Below, in pieces: positions 9,130 to 17,842 of a stretch of 51,916 nt of DNA. Numbering within the stretch: the first letter of the stretch is position 1; the number at the start of each line of letters is the position of its first letter. Location of the stretch: NCBI GenBank assembly GCA_905200905.1, contig CAJKMA010000014.1, positions 1-51,916 of the forward strand, read 5' to 3'. Source of the stretch: an uncultured Bacillota bacterium. GTDB lineage: Bacteria; Bacillota; Clostridia; Lachnospirales; Lachnospiraceae. Position numbers and translations under genes: made by a program. Below the pieces are notes generated by a model that saw nothing but the letters and a program-made list of their open reading frames with translations, was not told the origin of the DNA and searched no databases.

Positions 9130-9582
9130 ATGATTGAAGCAACAAGCTGTGGCGGGGTGGTAATATATCGAGGAAAAATACTGACTTTGTACAAGTCCTA
9201 TAAACACAAGTACGAAGGCTGGGTACTTCCAAAGGGAACCGTAGAGAAAGGTGAGGATTACAAGGATACCGCTTTACGGGAAGTAAAGGAAGAAGCAGGA
9301 GTAACCGCAAATATTATCAAATATGTAGGAAAAAGCCAGTATAGTTTTTGCGTACCGGAAGATACTGTAGAAAAGGACGTTTACTGGTATTTGATGTCTG
9401 CAAACAGTTATTATAGCAAACCGCAGAGGGAAGAATACTTTGTAGATTCCGGCTTTTACAAATTCCATGAAGCTTACCATCTTTTACGTTTTTCAAATGA
9501 AAAGCAGATTTTGGAAAAGGCTTACAATGAATACCTGGATTTGAAAAAGGCAAATCTTTGGGGCAATCGAAAGTACTTTTAG
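9130..9582 (+). CDS. NUDIX hydrolase
   Basis: A 150-residue NUDIX protein. The Nudix box is complete: a Gly-led GTVEKGE, then seven residues and REVKEEAGV, which coordinates divalent metal for cleavage of nucleoside-diphosphate-linked compounds. The substrate cannot be inferred from the box; small stand-alone Nudix proteins include Ap4A hydrolases and 8-oxo-dGTPases. An ATG at 9121 abuts AGGAGG directly, so ATG 9130 with nine bases of spacing is the better start. It has its own promoter and terminator. Confidence 0.9.
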   Translation: MIEATSCGGVVIYRGKILTLYKSYKHKYEGWVLPKGTVEKGEDYKDTALREVKEEAGVTANIIKYVGKSQYSFCVPEDTVEKDVYWYLMSANSYYSKPQREEYFVDSGFYKFHEAYHLLRFSNEKQILEKAYNEYLDLKKANLWGNRKYF

Positions 9583-9587
9583 GAGAA

Positions 9588-9613
9588 GGGGCTGGAGTTT
9601 CCGGTCCCTTTTT
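9588..9613 (+). terminator. Rho-independent terminator after the NUDIX gene
   Basis: A nine-base stem, GGGGCTGGA with TCCGGTCCC, closes a three-base loop and is followed by TTTTT. It begins a few bases after the stop codon. Confidence 0.8.
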
Positions 9614-9633
9614 GCATGAAAGGAGGAAAAGAT

Positions 9634-11133
9634 ATGCTGGAGCAGATTGATTTGACGAAAAAAATGCCGAAAGAAGTGTATCAGAAACAAATGGAACAAA
9701 TGGAGACAGAGTTGGCAGCTTTGCAAAGGGAATGTAAAGCTCTGGGGATTCCTGTGATTCTTGTTTTTGAAGGATTGGATGCATCAGGAAAAGGGGTACA
9801 GATTAATAAGCTGATACATCCATTAGATCCTAGAGGGTTTGAGGTACACGCAATCAAGGAAGAAACAGAAGAGGAGCGTATGCATCCTTTTTTGTGGAGA
9901 TTCTGGACGAAAACACCGGAAAAGGGACGTATTGCTATTTTTGATACTAGTTGGTATCGGAAGGTTTCCATTGAGCGGTTTGAACACAAACTGCCAAAGG
10001 AAGAACTGGCTTATGCATATCAAGAAATCACTACCTTTGAACGTGCGCTGGCAGATGATGGAAATGTTTTGATCAAGTTCTTTCTACACATCAGCCAGAA
10101 GGAGCAGAGAAAGCGTTTTGATAAGATGCTGCATTCTAAGGAAACTGCCTGGAAAGTAAGCAAGGAAGATGAAAAGCGTAATAAAGAGTACCATAGATAC
10201 AAAGAAATCTGTGAGGAAATGTTAGAGCGGACAGAGAGTGAATATGCTCCATGGATTCTTATTGAAGCAGAGGATCGGAGATTTGCTACTGCCAAAATTT
10301 TTTCTCAGGTTATCCAGCAATTAAAAGAACGGGTTTGCCAGGAGAGGGAAAAAGTGGCCCAAAAGTCAGAAATGCATAGAAATATACAAATGGAAACAGA
10401 CCAGAAGAATCTTATGGAATCTTCTGTGTTAAGCAAGGTAGATTTAACCCTGGCTTACACAGAAGAAGAATATAAAAGAAAGCTTAAGACTCTTCAGGAA
10501 CGGTTAGGTCTTCTTCACAGTGAACTTTACCGGAAGCGGATTCCTATGGTTTTAGGGTTTGAAGGCTGGGACGCAGGGGGAAAAGGAGGAGCCATTAAAC
10601 GGCTTACAGATGCTATGGATCCAAGAGGGTATTTGGTAAGTCCTACAGCAGCACCTACGGCAGTGGAGAAAAATCATCATTATTTGTGGCGTTTCTGGAA
10701 AAATATGCCAAAGGACGGGCATGTGACTATTTTTGACCGTACCTGGTATGGAAGAGTTATGGTGGAGCGAATTGAAGGGTTCTGTACAAAGGAAGAATGG
10801 CAGAGGGCTTATCGGGAAATTAATGATATGGAGGCACATCTGGCACATTCCGGTGCTATTGTGCTGAAGTTTTGGATGCAAATTGACAAGGATGAGCAGG
10901 AGCGCAGATTTAAAGAGCGTATGGAGAATCCACAAAAGCAGTGGAAGATTACAGATGAGGACTGGAGAAACAGGGAGAAGTGGGATCTTTATGAAGAAGC
11001 AGTAAATGAGATGATTATTCGTACATCTACTTCCTATGCCCCGTGGATGATTGTAGAAGGAAATAATAAATACTATGCCAGGGTAAAGGTCCTTGAGACT
11101 GTGGTAAAAGCCATGGAAGAAAGGCTGAAATAA
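9634..11133 (+). CDS. pap: Polyphosphate:AMP phosphotransferase (two PPK2 domains)
   Basis: A 499-residue tandem PPK2 protein that transfers phosphate from polyphosphate to AMP, giving ADP. The N-terminal domain has Walker A EGLDASGKG at 46-54 and the segment FDTSWYRKV. The C-terminal domain, from about residue 270, has EGWDAGGKGGAIK and FDRTWYGRV. The C-terminal copy keeps the family consensus better (DRTWYGR against DTSWYRK), which fits the known pattern that one half of the fused enzyme is the main catalyst. ATG 9634 follows AAAGGAGG with seven bases of spacing; the upstream ATG at 9616 overlaps that ribosome site and is rejected. Confidence 0.9.
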   Translation: MLEQIDLTKKMPKEVYQKQMEQMETELAALQRECKALGIPVILVFEGLDASGKGVQINKLIHPLDPRGFEVHAIKEETEEERMHPFLWRFWTKTPEKGRIAIFDTSWYRKVSIERFEHKLPKEELAYAYQEITTFERALADDGNVLIKFFLHISQKEQRKRFDKMLHSKETAWKVSKEDEKRNKEYHRYKEICEEMLERTESEYAPWILIEAEDRRFATAKIFSQVIQQLKERVCQEREKVAQKSEMHRNIQMETDQKNLMESSVLSKVDLTLAYTEEEYKRKLKTLQERLGLLHSELYRKRIPMVLGFEGWDAGGKGGAIKRLTDAMDPRGYLVSPTAAPTAVEKNHHYLWRFWKNMPKDGHVTIFDRTWYGRVMVERIEGFCTKEEWQRAYREINDMEAHLAHSGAIVLKFWMQIDKDEQERRFKERMENPQKQWKITDEDWRNREKWDLYEEAVNEMIIRTSTSYAPWMIVEGNNKYYARVKVLETVVKAMEERLK

Positions 11134-11138
11134 ATCTT

Positions 11139-11477
11139 ATGTTAAATTGGTATAAGCAGCTATATATTGGCGATAATGCAAAAAAGAAGAAAAAAGAATG
11201 GATTCGGAAGATTAATATGGGAGCCGGAGTAGTGGATGTTTATCTCATTACTCTGGCAGTGAATCCAGAAAACCAGCTGGAAATCTTTTCGGCAAATGAA
11301 CTAAAACAAAAGGCCAGAAGGCGTAATTGTCCACTGATTATTGGACTATGTAAAGGATACGAAGAGGCTTTGGAATTGACTGTGAAGTTAGTGCAGCAGA
11401 CTTATGAGGAAACCGGAACAGCCAGGGTAAGAGAATGGCTGGAAAATCAGATGAGAGGGAAGCAGCAGGTGACATGA
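11139..11477 (+). CDS. Conserved hypothetical protein, 112 residues
   Basis: I do not recognise the family. The protein is soluble, has a strongly basic stretch near residues 15-23 (KKKKKEWIRK) and no membrane segment or clear motif. It starts five bases after the polyphosphate phosphotransferase stop with no good ribosome site, so translation may be coupled. It ends one base before the YtfI-like gene. The position suggests an operon with the sporulation pair that follows. Confidence 0.65.
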   Translation: MLNWYKQLYIGDNAKKKKKEWIRKINMGAGVVDVYLITLAVNPENQLEIFSANELKQKARRRNCPLIIGLCKGYEEALELTVKLVQQTYEETGTARVREWLENQMRGKQQVT

Positions 11478-11478
11478 C

Positions 11479-12402
11479 ATGGGAATTTTACATATCATTC
11501 TAGGTATCATAAAAGTTGTGGGCATATTGCTTCTGATTGTACTTGGGATTTTTTTACTGGGAATCCTGGCGCTCTTGTTTTGCCCTGTAACTTATAGGGC
11601 GCAGGGGAGCAAGGGTACGGATTCTTATGAAGGTTATGTGCAGATTGCCTGGCTGTTTCGATTGGTTTCTTTTATGTTTTCTTTCAGAAGTGGGACTGAG
11701 GGCAGTTTTTCTATACGCGTTTTGGGAATTCCTCTAAACCGAAATAGGAAAAAAAGAAACAAGAAGGTTTCAGAGAAGCGAAAAATTTCAAAAGAAAAAA
11801 TTCGTTCAAAAACAGAGGAATCCAATTTGGTAGAGACAATTCCAAAACCGAAATTGTCTGAACAAAAAGAATCACAGCAGGAAGCAACAGAAGAAAGTAC
11901 TGAAAAAACTATGGATGAAACAGAGAAAAAAACAGATTCCGTGTTTCAGAAGCTGCAGGAGTTTTTCGAACAGATTCCTGGTATACCAAAAAAAATTCTA
12001 GATCGTTTCAAAAAAATCAGCTTAACAGTTCATGGTATTTATGATAAGATAAACCAAATAAGAGAATTTCTGGAATCTGAACGTTTTGCCAGGCTAAAAA
12101 CTCTGTGTTTCCAAGAGGGAAAACGGATGATTCATCATATCAGACCCAGAAAGGTAAATGGCCATATCAAAATCGGCACAGGCGATCCTTATGTTACAGG
12201 ACAAATTTTAGCAATGGCAGGGATATTTTTTCCCTTATATGGAGAACATATTACAATAGAGCCTTATTTTGAGCAAAGGATTTTAGAAGGAAATATTTCT
12301 GTAAAAGGAAGAATTTATGGGAGTTTTTTTGTACGGCTGGTATGGAAACTGCTCCGAAATTCAGATATCCGATTTATGATAAAGAGAATAAAACGAGGTT
12401 AA
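11479..12402 (+). CDS. DUF2953 domain-containing protein (YtfI-like)
   Basis: A 307-residue protein with an N-terminal membrane anchor (about residues 4-33), a charged Lys/Glu-rich linker (about 90-155) and a C-terminal DUF2953 region including GTGDPYVTGQILA and the end RFMIKRIKRG. In Bacillus the homologous ytfI sits next to ytfJ and belongs to the sporulation regulon; here the order is the same, with the GerW/YtfJ gene 13 bases downstream. The molecular function is unknown. The low-complexity linker is longer than I would expect. Confidence 0.78.
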   Translation: MGILHIILGIIKVVGILLLIVLGIFLLGILALLFCPVTYRAQGSKGTDSYEGYVQIAWLFRLVSFMFSFRSGTEGSFSIRVLGIPLNRNRKKRNKKVSEKRKISKEKIRSKTEESNLVETIPKPKLSEQKESQQEATEESTEKTMDETEKKTDSVFQKLQEFFEQIPGIPKKILDRFKKISLTVHGIYDKINQIREFLESERFARLKTLCFQEGKRMIHHIRPRKVNGHIKIGTGDPYVTGQILAMAGIFFPLYGEHITIEPYFEQRILEGNISVKGRIYGSFFVRLVWKLLRNSDIRFMIKRIKRG

Positions 12403-12415
12403 GGAGGAACTCAAT

Positions 12416-12802
12416 ATGGCTTCAGAAAACAATTTTCAATCTACAGTAGAATCCCTGTTTAAAGGAATGGATAGTTTCATTACAACAAAGACAGTGGTAG
12501 GAGATGCAATTACCGTGGGAGATACCATTCTTTTGCCTTTGGTGGACGTATCTTTTGGTGTAGGAGCAGGTGCTTTTTCAGGAGAAAAGAAAAATAATGG
12601 CGGCGGCGGTATGGGAGGTAAAATTTCTCCAAGTGCAGTTTTGGTCATTTCTAATGGAGTTACAAAACTGGTTAATATCCGTAACCAGGATGGTCTGACT
12701 AAGATTTTAGACATGGTGCCAGATTTTCTAAACAAATTTTCAGAAGGAAAGAAGGAAACAGAACTAGATTCCAAGGAAGTGCAAGATACGGGAGAGCAAT
12801 AA
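12416..12802 (+). CDS. GerW family sporulation protein (YtfJ)
   Basis: A 128-residue member of the GerW/YtfJ family, whose members localise to the spore interior and affect germination. Typical features are a repeated VGDAITVGDTILLPLVDVSFGVG region, a Gly-rich segment (NNGGGGMGGK, about residues 61-70), and SPSAVLVISNG. A short acidic C-terminal tail follows. AAGGAGG lies before the ATG. It is paired with the YtfI-like gene upstream and closed by a terminator. Confidence 0.88.
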   Translation: MASENNFQSTVESLFKGMDSFITTKTVVGDAITVGDTILLPLVDVSFGVGAGAFSGEKKNNGGGGMGGKISPSAVLVISNGVTKLVNIRNQDGLTKILDMVPDFLNKFSEGKKETELDSKEVQDTGEQ

Positions 12803-12827
12803 AAACAAAAGAAAGATAGAAAGAAGG

Positions 12828-12857
12828 ACTGCTGCAGGTTATCTGCGGTAGTTTTTT
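12828..12857 (+). terminator. Terminator after gerW/ytfJ
   Basis: A ten-base stem, ACTGCTGCAG with CTGCGGTAGT (two G-U pairs), closes a five-base loop and runs into TTTTT. Confidence 0.75.
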
Positions 12858-12895
12858 GCATATACTATAAAAAGGGGAAAAAGGAGAACCAGAAT

Positions 12896-13036
12896 ATGAG
12901 CCGTGTATGCGGACTGTTTTTATTTGGCGTGGGCATCGGGCTGGTCATTGCATTGATTTTCCCGAAAACCTTTTTTATGGTGATTATGGCTGCTTTTTGC
13001 CTTCTGGCGGGTTATAACCTATTTTGCAGCTGTTAA
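12896..13036 (+). CDS. Small hydrophobic membrane protein, 46 residues
   Basis: A short open frame begins MSRVCGLFLFGVGIG and ends LLAGYNLFCSC. Nearly the whole chain is hydrophobic and could form two membrane helices separated by FPKTF. An AAGGAG ribosome site lies ten bases before the ATG, and the gene is bracketed by terminators on both sides, both of which support a real gene. There are four Cys, two at the extreme C-terminus. I cannot name the family; its position just after gerW suggests a sporulation link, which is inference. Confidence 0.65.
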   Translation: MSRVCGLFLFGVGIGLVIALIFPKTFFMVIMAAFCLLAGYNLFCSC

Positions 13037-13041
13037 AAACA

Positions 13042-13067
13042 AGACCTTGTCCCTAAGGACAAGGTCT
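13042..13067. terminator. Shared terminator between the small membrane protein gene and rpmB
   Basis: A perfect 11-base stem, AGACCTTGTCC with GGACAAGGTCT, closes a CTAA loop. A T-rich tract follows on the minus strand (rpmB side), so it serves mainly rpmB but can also act on the + strand. Confidence 0.85.
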
Positions 13068-13088
13068 GTTCTAACGTCAATCCGTTTT

Positions 13089-13277
13089 TTATGCTCTTTC
13101 TACTTTACCACTTCTTAAGCAGGAAGTACAAACATACATTTTTTTTGCGTTTCCGCCCTCTGCTTTTACTCTTACAGATTTGATGTTGGATTTCCACATT
13201 TTGTTTGATCTTCTATGAGAATGGCTCACATTGTTTCCGAAATGAGCACTTTTTTCACAAATTGCACACTTTGCCAT
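13089..13277 (-). CDS. rpmB: 50S ribosomal protein L28
   Basis: A 62-residue L28. It begins MAKCAICEKSAHFGNNVSHS and has RRSNKMWKSNIKSVRVK in the middle, both standard for the family. Cys pairs at the N-terminus (CAIC) and near the C-terminus (CTSC) mark the zinc-binding form. On the minus strand, a GGAGGTG ribosome site precedes the ATG. It is divergent from the Asp23/YloV pair, a well-known Firmicute arrangement. Confidence 0.97.
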   Translation of the reverse strand: MAKCAICEKSAHFGNNVSHSHRRSNKMWKSNIKSVRVKAEGGNAKKMYVCTSCLRSGKVERA

Positions 13278-13315
13278 GGTAGCACCTCCTTAAGTTTAAA
13301 CTCACAACACTGCCT

Positions 13316-13344
13316 ATTTTAGCAGATGAACTTTGTTTTTGCAA
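13316..13344 (-). promoter_or_regulatory. Sigma-A promoter for rpmB
   Basis: Read on the minus strand: TTGCAA (13344-13339), a 17-base spacer and TAAAAT (13321-13316), about 40 bases upstream of the rpmB start. Confidence 0.7.
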
Positions 13345-13429
13345 GTAAAATTATAAAAAAATTAAATTATTATTTCGTTTTTGGAAAAGATATGTTAGAA
13401 TAGATAAAAAAGTATGGAGGTATCCGTGC

Positions 13430-13786
13430 ATGAATGGATTTGTTGATACAGGATTAGGAAAAATTACAATTGATACAGATGTCATTGCTACTTATGCAGG
13501 AAGTGTGGCAGTAGAATGTTTTGGAATCGTAGGAATGGCTGCTGTGAGTATGAAAGATGGGCTGGTAAAACTTTTAAAGAGAGACAGCCTGAAACATGGA
13601 ATCAATGTCTTAATAATAGACAATAAAGTAACTTTGGAATTTCATGTGATTGTAGCATATGGTGTGAGTATTTCCGCTGTTTCAGATAATTTAATTAGTA
13701 ATGTGAAATATAAGGTGGAAGAATTCACAGGATTGTCCATTGAGAAAATTAATATTCTGATTGAAGGTGTCAGAGTTATTGACTAA
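13430..13786 (+). CDS. Asp23/Gls24 family envelope stress protein (YloU-like)
   Basis: A 118-residue Asp23-family protein. Family traits are GKITIDTDVIATYAGSVA at the N-terminus, then VECFGIVGMA and the C-terminal EEFTGLSIEKINILIEGVRV. It is immediately upstream of the DAK-domain gene and divergent from rpmB, exactly as yloU-yloV in Bacillus. The biochemical role is not settled; family members are cytoplasmic or membrane-associated and linked to envelope stress. An ATGGAGG ribosome site precedes the start. Confidence 0.9.
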   Translation: MNGFVDTGLGKITIDTDVIATYAGSVAVECFGIVGMAAVSMKDGLVKLLKRDSLKHGINVLIIDNKVTLEFHVIVAYGVSISAVSDNLISNVKYKVEEFTGLSIEKINILIEGVRVID

Positions 13787-13833
13787 ACAGCAGAATGAAA
13801 GAAATGAATGGGATTTTAAGGAGGAAACATGTT

Positions 13834-15483
13834 TTGAATACCAATACCGTTGATGTGAAAATGCTTAGCCGGATGTTCCTTTCCGGGGCAAAAAATCTGG
13901 AAGCAAAAAAAGAGTGGATTAATGAATTAAATGTATTTCCTGTTCCAGACGGAGATACAGGAACCAACATGACACTGACCATTATGTCAGCAGCGTCTGA
14001 AGTCAGCGCTTTGTCTGATCCGACTATGAAAACTCTGGCAAAAGCAATTTCTTCCGGTTCTTTACGAGGTGCAAGAGGTAACTCAGGCGTTATTCTTTCA
14101 CAGTTGTTAAGAGGATTTACAAGAGTCATAGAAAAGGCAGACAAAGTGGATGCACCAACCTTTGCAAGAGCTTTTGAAAAAGGCGTTGAAACAGCATACA
14201 AGGCAGTTATGAAGCCAAAAGAAGGTACGATTCTGACCGTTGCCAGAGGTGCTGCAGAAAAGGCTATGGAGATTGCAGAGGATTGTGAAAGTCTGGAGAA
14301 CTTTTTTGCAGATGTGATAGCAGAGGCAGAGGCTGTTCTGGCAAGAACTCCAGAGATGCTTCCTGTATTAAAAGAGGCAGGTGTGGTAGACTCTGGCGGA
14401 CAGGGACTTTTGGAAGTGTTGAAAGGTGCTTTTGACGGTTATCTGGGTAAGGAGATTGACCTGACTTTTGAAAAGCCGAAGTCCGGTGTCAGTGTAAAAC
14501 CTGTATCAGCGGAAGAAAGTGACATTAAATTTGGATATTGTACAGAATTTATTATTATGCTGGAAAAGGAATTCCCAGAAAAAGAAGAACATGCGTTTAA
14601 AGAATATCTTATGTCCATTGGTGATTCTTTGGTAGTTGTGGCTGACGATGAAATTGTTAAAGTTCACGTACATACCAATGACCCAGGACAGGCAATCCAG
14701 AAAGCATTGACGTATGGACAGTTATCCAATATGAAGATTGACAATATGCGTTTGGAGCATCATGAGAAAGTTATCAAAGAAGCTGAAAAAATGGCAGCCC
14801 AGCAGGCAGCGCAGGAACCAGCTAAGGAGGTAGGCTTTATTTCTGTATCAGTAGGAGATGGAATGGGGCAGATTTTCCGTGAACTGGGTGCAGACTACCT
14901 AATTGAAGGCGGACAGACCATGAATCCAAGTACAGAGGATGTACTTCAAGCCATTGCACATGTAAATGCAGATAACATCTTTATTTTCCCGAATAATAAG
15001 AATATTATTCTGGCAGCCAATCAGGCAAGGGACTTAACGGAAGATAAAAATATTATCGTTATTCCTACAAAGACCATTCCTCAAGGAATCACAGCACTGA
15101 TTTCTTATGTTCCGGATAAAACAGTGGAACAGAACACAGAAGAAATGATGGAAGCTATGAAACATGTAAAAACCGGACAGATTACTTATGCGGTTCGTGA
15201 CACGAAGATTGATGATAAGGAAATCCGTCAAGGCGATATTATGGGGATTGGCGACCATGGTATGCTGGCTGTTGGAAAGGAAATCGAAGATACTGCAGTA
15301 GCAACCGTGCAGGAGATGGCAGATGAAGATTGTGAAATCATCAGTATTTATTATGGCTCGGATGTAACTGCAGAAGATGCAGAACAGCTTGCAGCACGTT
15401 TGGAAGAGCTGTATCCAGATTTTGATGTAGAATTAAATGAAGGCGGCCAGCCAATTTATTATTATGTTGTATCAGTAGAATAA
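13834..15483 (+). CDS. fakA: DAK2 domain fatty acid kinase-like protein (FakA/YloV)
   Basis: A 549-residue protein. The N-terminal Dak2-type kinase domain has NELNVFPVPDGDTGTNM and GARGNSGVILSQ, which hold the nucleotide- and metal-binding Asp residues. A middle domain and a C-terminal DegV-like-partner domain (GDGMGQIF, FPNNKNI) follow. FakA phosphorylates fatty acids presented by FakB (DegV) proteins. I chose the TTG start at 13834: AAGGAGG lies nine bases upstream and the resulting N-terminus aligns with YloV. The ATG at 13795 has no ribosome site. A DegV partner is not visible here. Confidence 0.88.
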   Translation: MNTNTVDVKMLSRMFLSGAKNLEAKKEWINELNVFPVPDGDTGTNMTLTIMSAASEVSALSDPTMKTLAKAISSGSLRGARGNSGVILSQLLRGFTRVIEKADKVDAPTFARAFEKGVETAYKAVMKPKEGTILTVARGAAEKAMEIAEDCESLENFFADVIAEAEAVLARTPEMLPVLKEAGVVDSGGQGLLEVLKGAFDGYLGKEIDLTFEKPKSGVSVKPVSAEESDIKFGYCTEFIIMLEKEFPEKEEHAFKEYLMSIGDSLVVVADDEIVKVHVHTNDPGQAIQKALTYGQLSNMKIDNMRLEHHEKVIKEAEKMAAQQAAQEPAKEVGFISVSVGDGMGQIFRELGADYLIEGGQTMNPSTEDVLQAIAHVNADNIFIFPNNKNIILAANQARDLTEDKNIIVIPTKTIPQGITALISYVPDKTVEQNTEEMMEAMKHVKTGQITYAVRDTKIDDKEIRQGDIMGIGDHGMLAVGKEIEDTAVATVQEMADEDCEIISIYYGSDVTAEDAEQLAARLEELYPDFDVELNEGGQPIYYYVVSVE

Positions 15484-15510
15484 AAAAAGGGATGTTACAT
15501 CCCTTTTTTT
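15482..15510 (+). terminator. Terminator after fakA
   Basis: GGGATG and CATCCC pair around a TTA loop, flanked by an A tract and a T tract of seven, so the stem can extend to 13 pairs. It lies only about 18 bases before the recG start. Confidence 0.85.
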
Positions 15511-15527
15511 ATTGGGGAGGAAGAGGA

Positions 15528-17585
15528 TTGAAGGAACGGGACAGTATTCGTAGTATTAAGGGGATTGGGGAGAAAACCCAGGCTTTGTTTGGCAAATTAG
15601 GGATTGAAACCATAGGAGATTTACTTCGCTATTATCCACGAGATTATGATGAGTACAAGACTCCGATAGCTGTGACTGAGATAAAAGAAGGAGAAAAATG
15701 TGCAGTTTTTGGTAGAATTTCCGGTAGAATTGGGTTGCATAGTACTGGAAGAAAGTCTGTAGTTACAGCAGGAATCCGAGAGGGGGAGTGCTTTTTACAA
15801 CTTACGTGGTATAATATGCCCTTTTTGAGAAATACCCTTCAGGCTGGAGGAATGTATGTGTTTCGAGGAACCGTAGGGAAAAAGCAGGGAAGACTTAATA
15901 TGGAGCAGCCGGAAATTTTTGGGAGAGAGGACTACCAAAAGATGCTGAATACCTTATATCCTATTTATGGTCTAACAAAGGGGCTTACCAATAAACTTAT
16001 GGTAAAAACAATGCATCAGGTGTTAGAATCCAGAGAACTAGTACAGGAGTATCTGCCAGAAGAATACCGGACACATTATGGGCTTTCAGAATACAATTAT
16101 GCGGTTTCCCACATTCATTTTCCCCAAAATAGGGAGGACTTAGTTATAGGACACAAACGCTTGGTGTTTGATGAGTTTTTGTTCTTTCTTCTTTCTGTAA
16201 AAATGATGAAAGAAAAAAGTCAAGATGCAGTCAATGAGTTTCCTATGAAACTGGTTTGGGAGACAGAAAATCTCATAGAGTCTCTGCCTTATACACTTAC
16301 CAATGCTCAGAAGCGTGTATGGAATGAAATTGAAGCAAACATGACAAGCAAAAGTCTTATGTCCAGACTGGTTCAGGGAGATGTGGGAAGTGGGAAAACA
16401 ATTATTGCTTTTCTAGCTATGATTTTGGCAGCAGCCAATGGCTATCAGGCTGCTATTATGGCTCCCACAGAGGTTTTGGCAAAACAGCATTTTGACGGAC
16501 TTTTTGGTTTGCTTAAGGAGCAGGGATTGCCTTATGAAGTGGTGCTTCTTACAGGTTCTAATACAGCAAAAGAAAAGAGAGAGCGGTATGAAAAAATTGC
16601 TTCTGGAGAGGCAAAACTCATTGTGGGAACCCATGCTCTGATTCAGGAAAAAGTGGAGTATCAGAATCTGGCTCTGGTGATTACAGATGAGCAGCACCGT
16701 TTTGGAGTAAAGCAAAGAGAAATGTTCTCCCAAAAAGGAGGAAGACCCCATGTATTAGTCATGAGCGCAACACCAATTCCCAGAACTCTTGCGATTATTT
16801 TGTATGGAGATTTGGATATTTCTATTATGGATGAGCTTCCGGCCAGAAGATTACCTATTAAAAATTGTGTGGTAGATACGTCTTATCGTCCGGCTGCCTA
16901 TCGTTTTATCAAAAAGCAGGTAGCAGAGGGGAGACAGGTGTATGTGATTTGTCCCATGGTGGAGGAAAGTGAGGGCCTGGATGCAGAGAATGTAACAGAT
17001 TATAGCAAAAGACTGGAAAAGGAACTTCCGAATACCGTTAAGGTGGGATGTCTTCACGGACGCATGAAACCTAGACAGAAGAACGAAATTATGGAAGCAT
17101 ATGCAAAGAATGAAATTCAGGTTTTGGTTTCTACCACAGTCATTGAAGTTGGAGTGAATGTTCCTAATGCAACGGTAATGATGGTTGAAAATGCAGAGCG
17201 TTTTGGACTTGCTCAGCTTCACCAGCTGCGTGGACGTGTAGGAAGAGGAGAACATCAGTCTTATTGTATTTTTATCCAGGGCAGTCAGGAGGAGGAAACC
17301 AAGAAGCGTCTGGAAATCCTAGAAAAATCCAACGATGGATTTCAAATTGCAGGAGAAGATTTACGTTTGCGTGGCCCGGGAGATTTTTTTGGTATCCGAC
17401 AAAGTGGTGATATGGAGTTTCGGATTGCTGATATTTTTCAGGATGCAGAGATTTTGAAACAGGCAGCAGAAGCAGCAGCATCCATACTTGCATTGGATCC
17501 GGATTTGAGTTTAAAGCAGCATCAGCGACTAAAAGAACAACTTTTGTCTTATGGAAAGGAGCGTTTGGAAACACCTGGAATTTAG
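15528..17585 (+). CDS. recG: ATP-dependent DNA helicase RecG
   Basis: A 685-residue RecG, which remodels stalled replication forks and Holliday junctions. The N-terminal wedge/OB domain is followed by the helicase core with GDVGSGKT at about residue 284 and DEQH at about 386. The C-terminal helicase lobe has VIEVGVNVPNA and QLRGRVGRG, then the RecG TRG-type end. Start: TTG at 15528, seven bases after GGGGAGG. The longer frame from an ATG at 15492 lies inside the terminator and is not credible. The length matches Bacillus RecG. Confidence 0.96.
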   Translation: MKERDSIRSIKGIGEKTQALFGKLGIETIGDLLRYYPRDYDEYKTPIAVTEIKEGEKCAVFGRISGRIGLHSTGRKSVVTAGIREGECFLQLTWYNMPFLRNTLQAGGMYVFRGTVGKKQGRLNMEQPEIFGREDYQKMLNTLYPIYGLTKGLTNKLMVKTMHQVLESRELVQEYLPEEYRTHYGLSEYNYAVSHIHFPQNREDLVIGHKRLVFDEFLFFLLSVKMMKEKSQDAVNEFPMKLVWETENLIESLPYTLTNAQKRVWNEIEANMTSKSLMSRLVQGDVGSGKTIIAFLAMILAAANGYQAAIMAPTEVLAKQHFDGLFGLLKEQGLPYEVVLLTGSNTAKEKRERYEKIASGEAKLIVGTHALIQEKVEYQNLALVITDEQHRFGVKQREMFSQKGGRPHVLVMSATPIPRTLAIILYGDLDISIMDELPARRLPIKNCVVDTSYRPAAYRFIKKQVAEGRQVYVICPMVEESEGLDAENVTDYSKRLEKELPNTVKVGCLHGRMKPRQKNEIMEAYAKNEIQVLVSTTVIEVGVNVPNATVMMVENAERFGLAQLHQLRGRVGRGEHQSYCIFIQGSQEEETKKRLEILEKSNDGFQIAGEDLRLRGPGDFFGIRQSGDMEFRIADIFQDAEILKQAAEAAASILALDPDLSLKQHQRLKEQLLSYGKERLETPGI

Positions 17586-17781
17586 GAGGAGAAAAAAGGT
17601 AAAGATATCCAAGAAATAAGCTGAGTATTTCGTGGTTTTTTCAGAAGTTGCAGCGTAAAATAGAAAAAGATTGGGGGTTTTTCAAGATTATGGATTTTTT
17701 TGCTTGCACAATTCATGTATTTTCACTTGTCACAGGTAGAAAACCATAGAAAAACATAGAAATGAGAAAAAAACAGAAAAC

Positions 17782-17810
17782 TTGAAAAATTCAAAAAAAA
17801 GGTTTATGAT
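17782..17810 (+). promoter_or_regulatory. Sigma-A promoter for the DUF6465 gene
   Basis: TTGAAA (17782-17787), exactly 17 bases, then TATGAT (17805-17810). The surrounding 17586-17842 gap is otherwise A-rich with no gene that I can see. Confidence 0.7.
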
Positions 17811-17842
17811 AGGTAGGACATAGAATAAAGGAGGAGAATGAA

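Noticed and set aside
9317..9784. 155-codon minus-strand frame over the NUDIX and polyphosphate phosphotransferase genes
   Set aside because: It crosses two confident genes and a terminator and has no ribosome site.
12436..12861. 141-codon minus-strand frame over gerW
   Set aside because: Ser/Phe/Pro-rich antisense of GerW, with no independent support.
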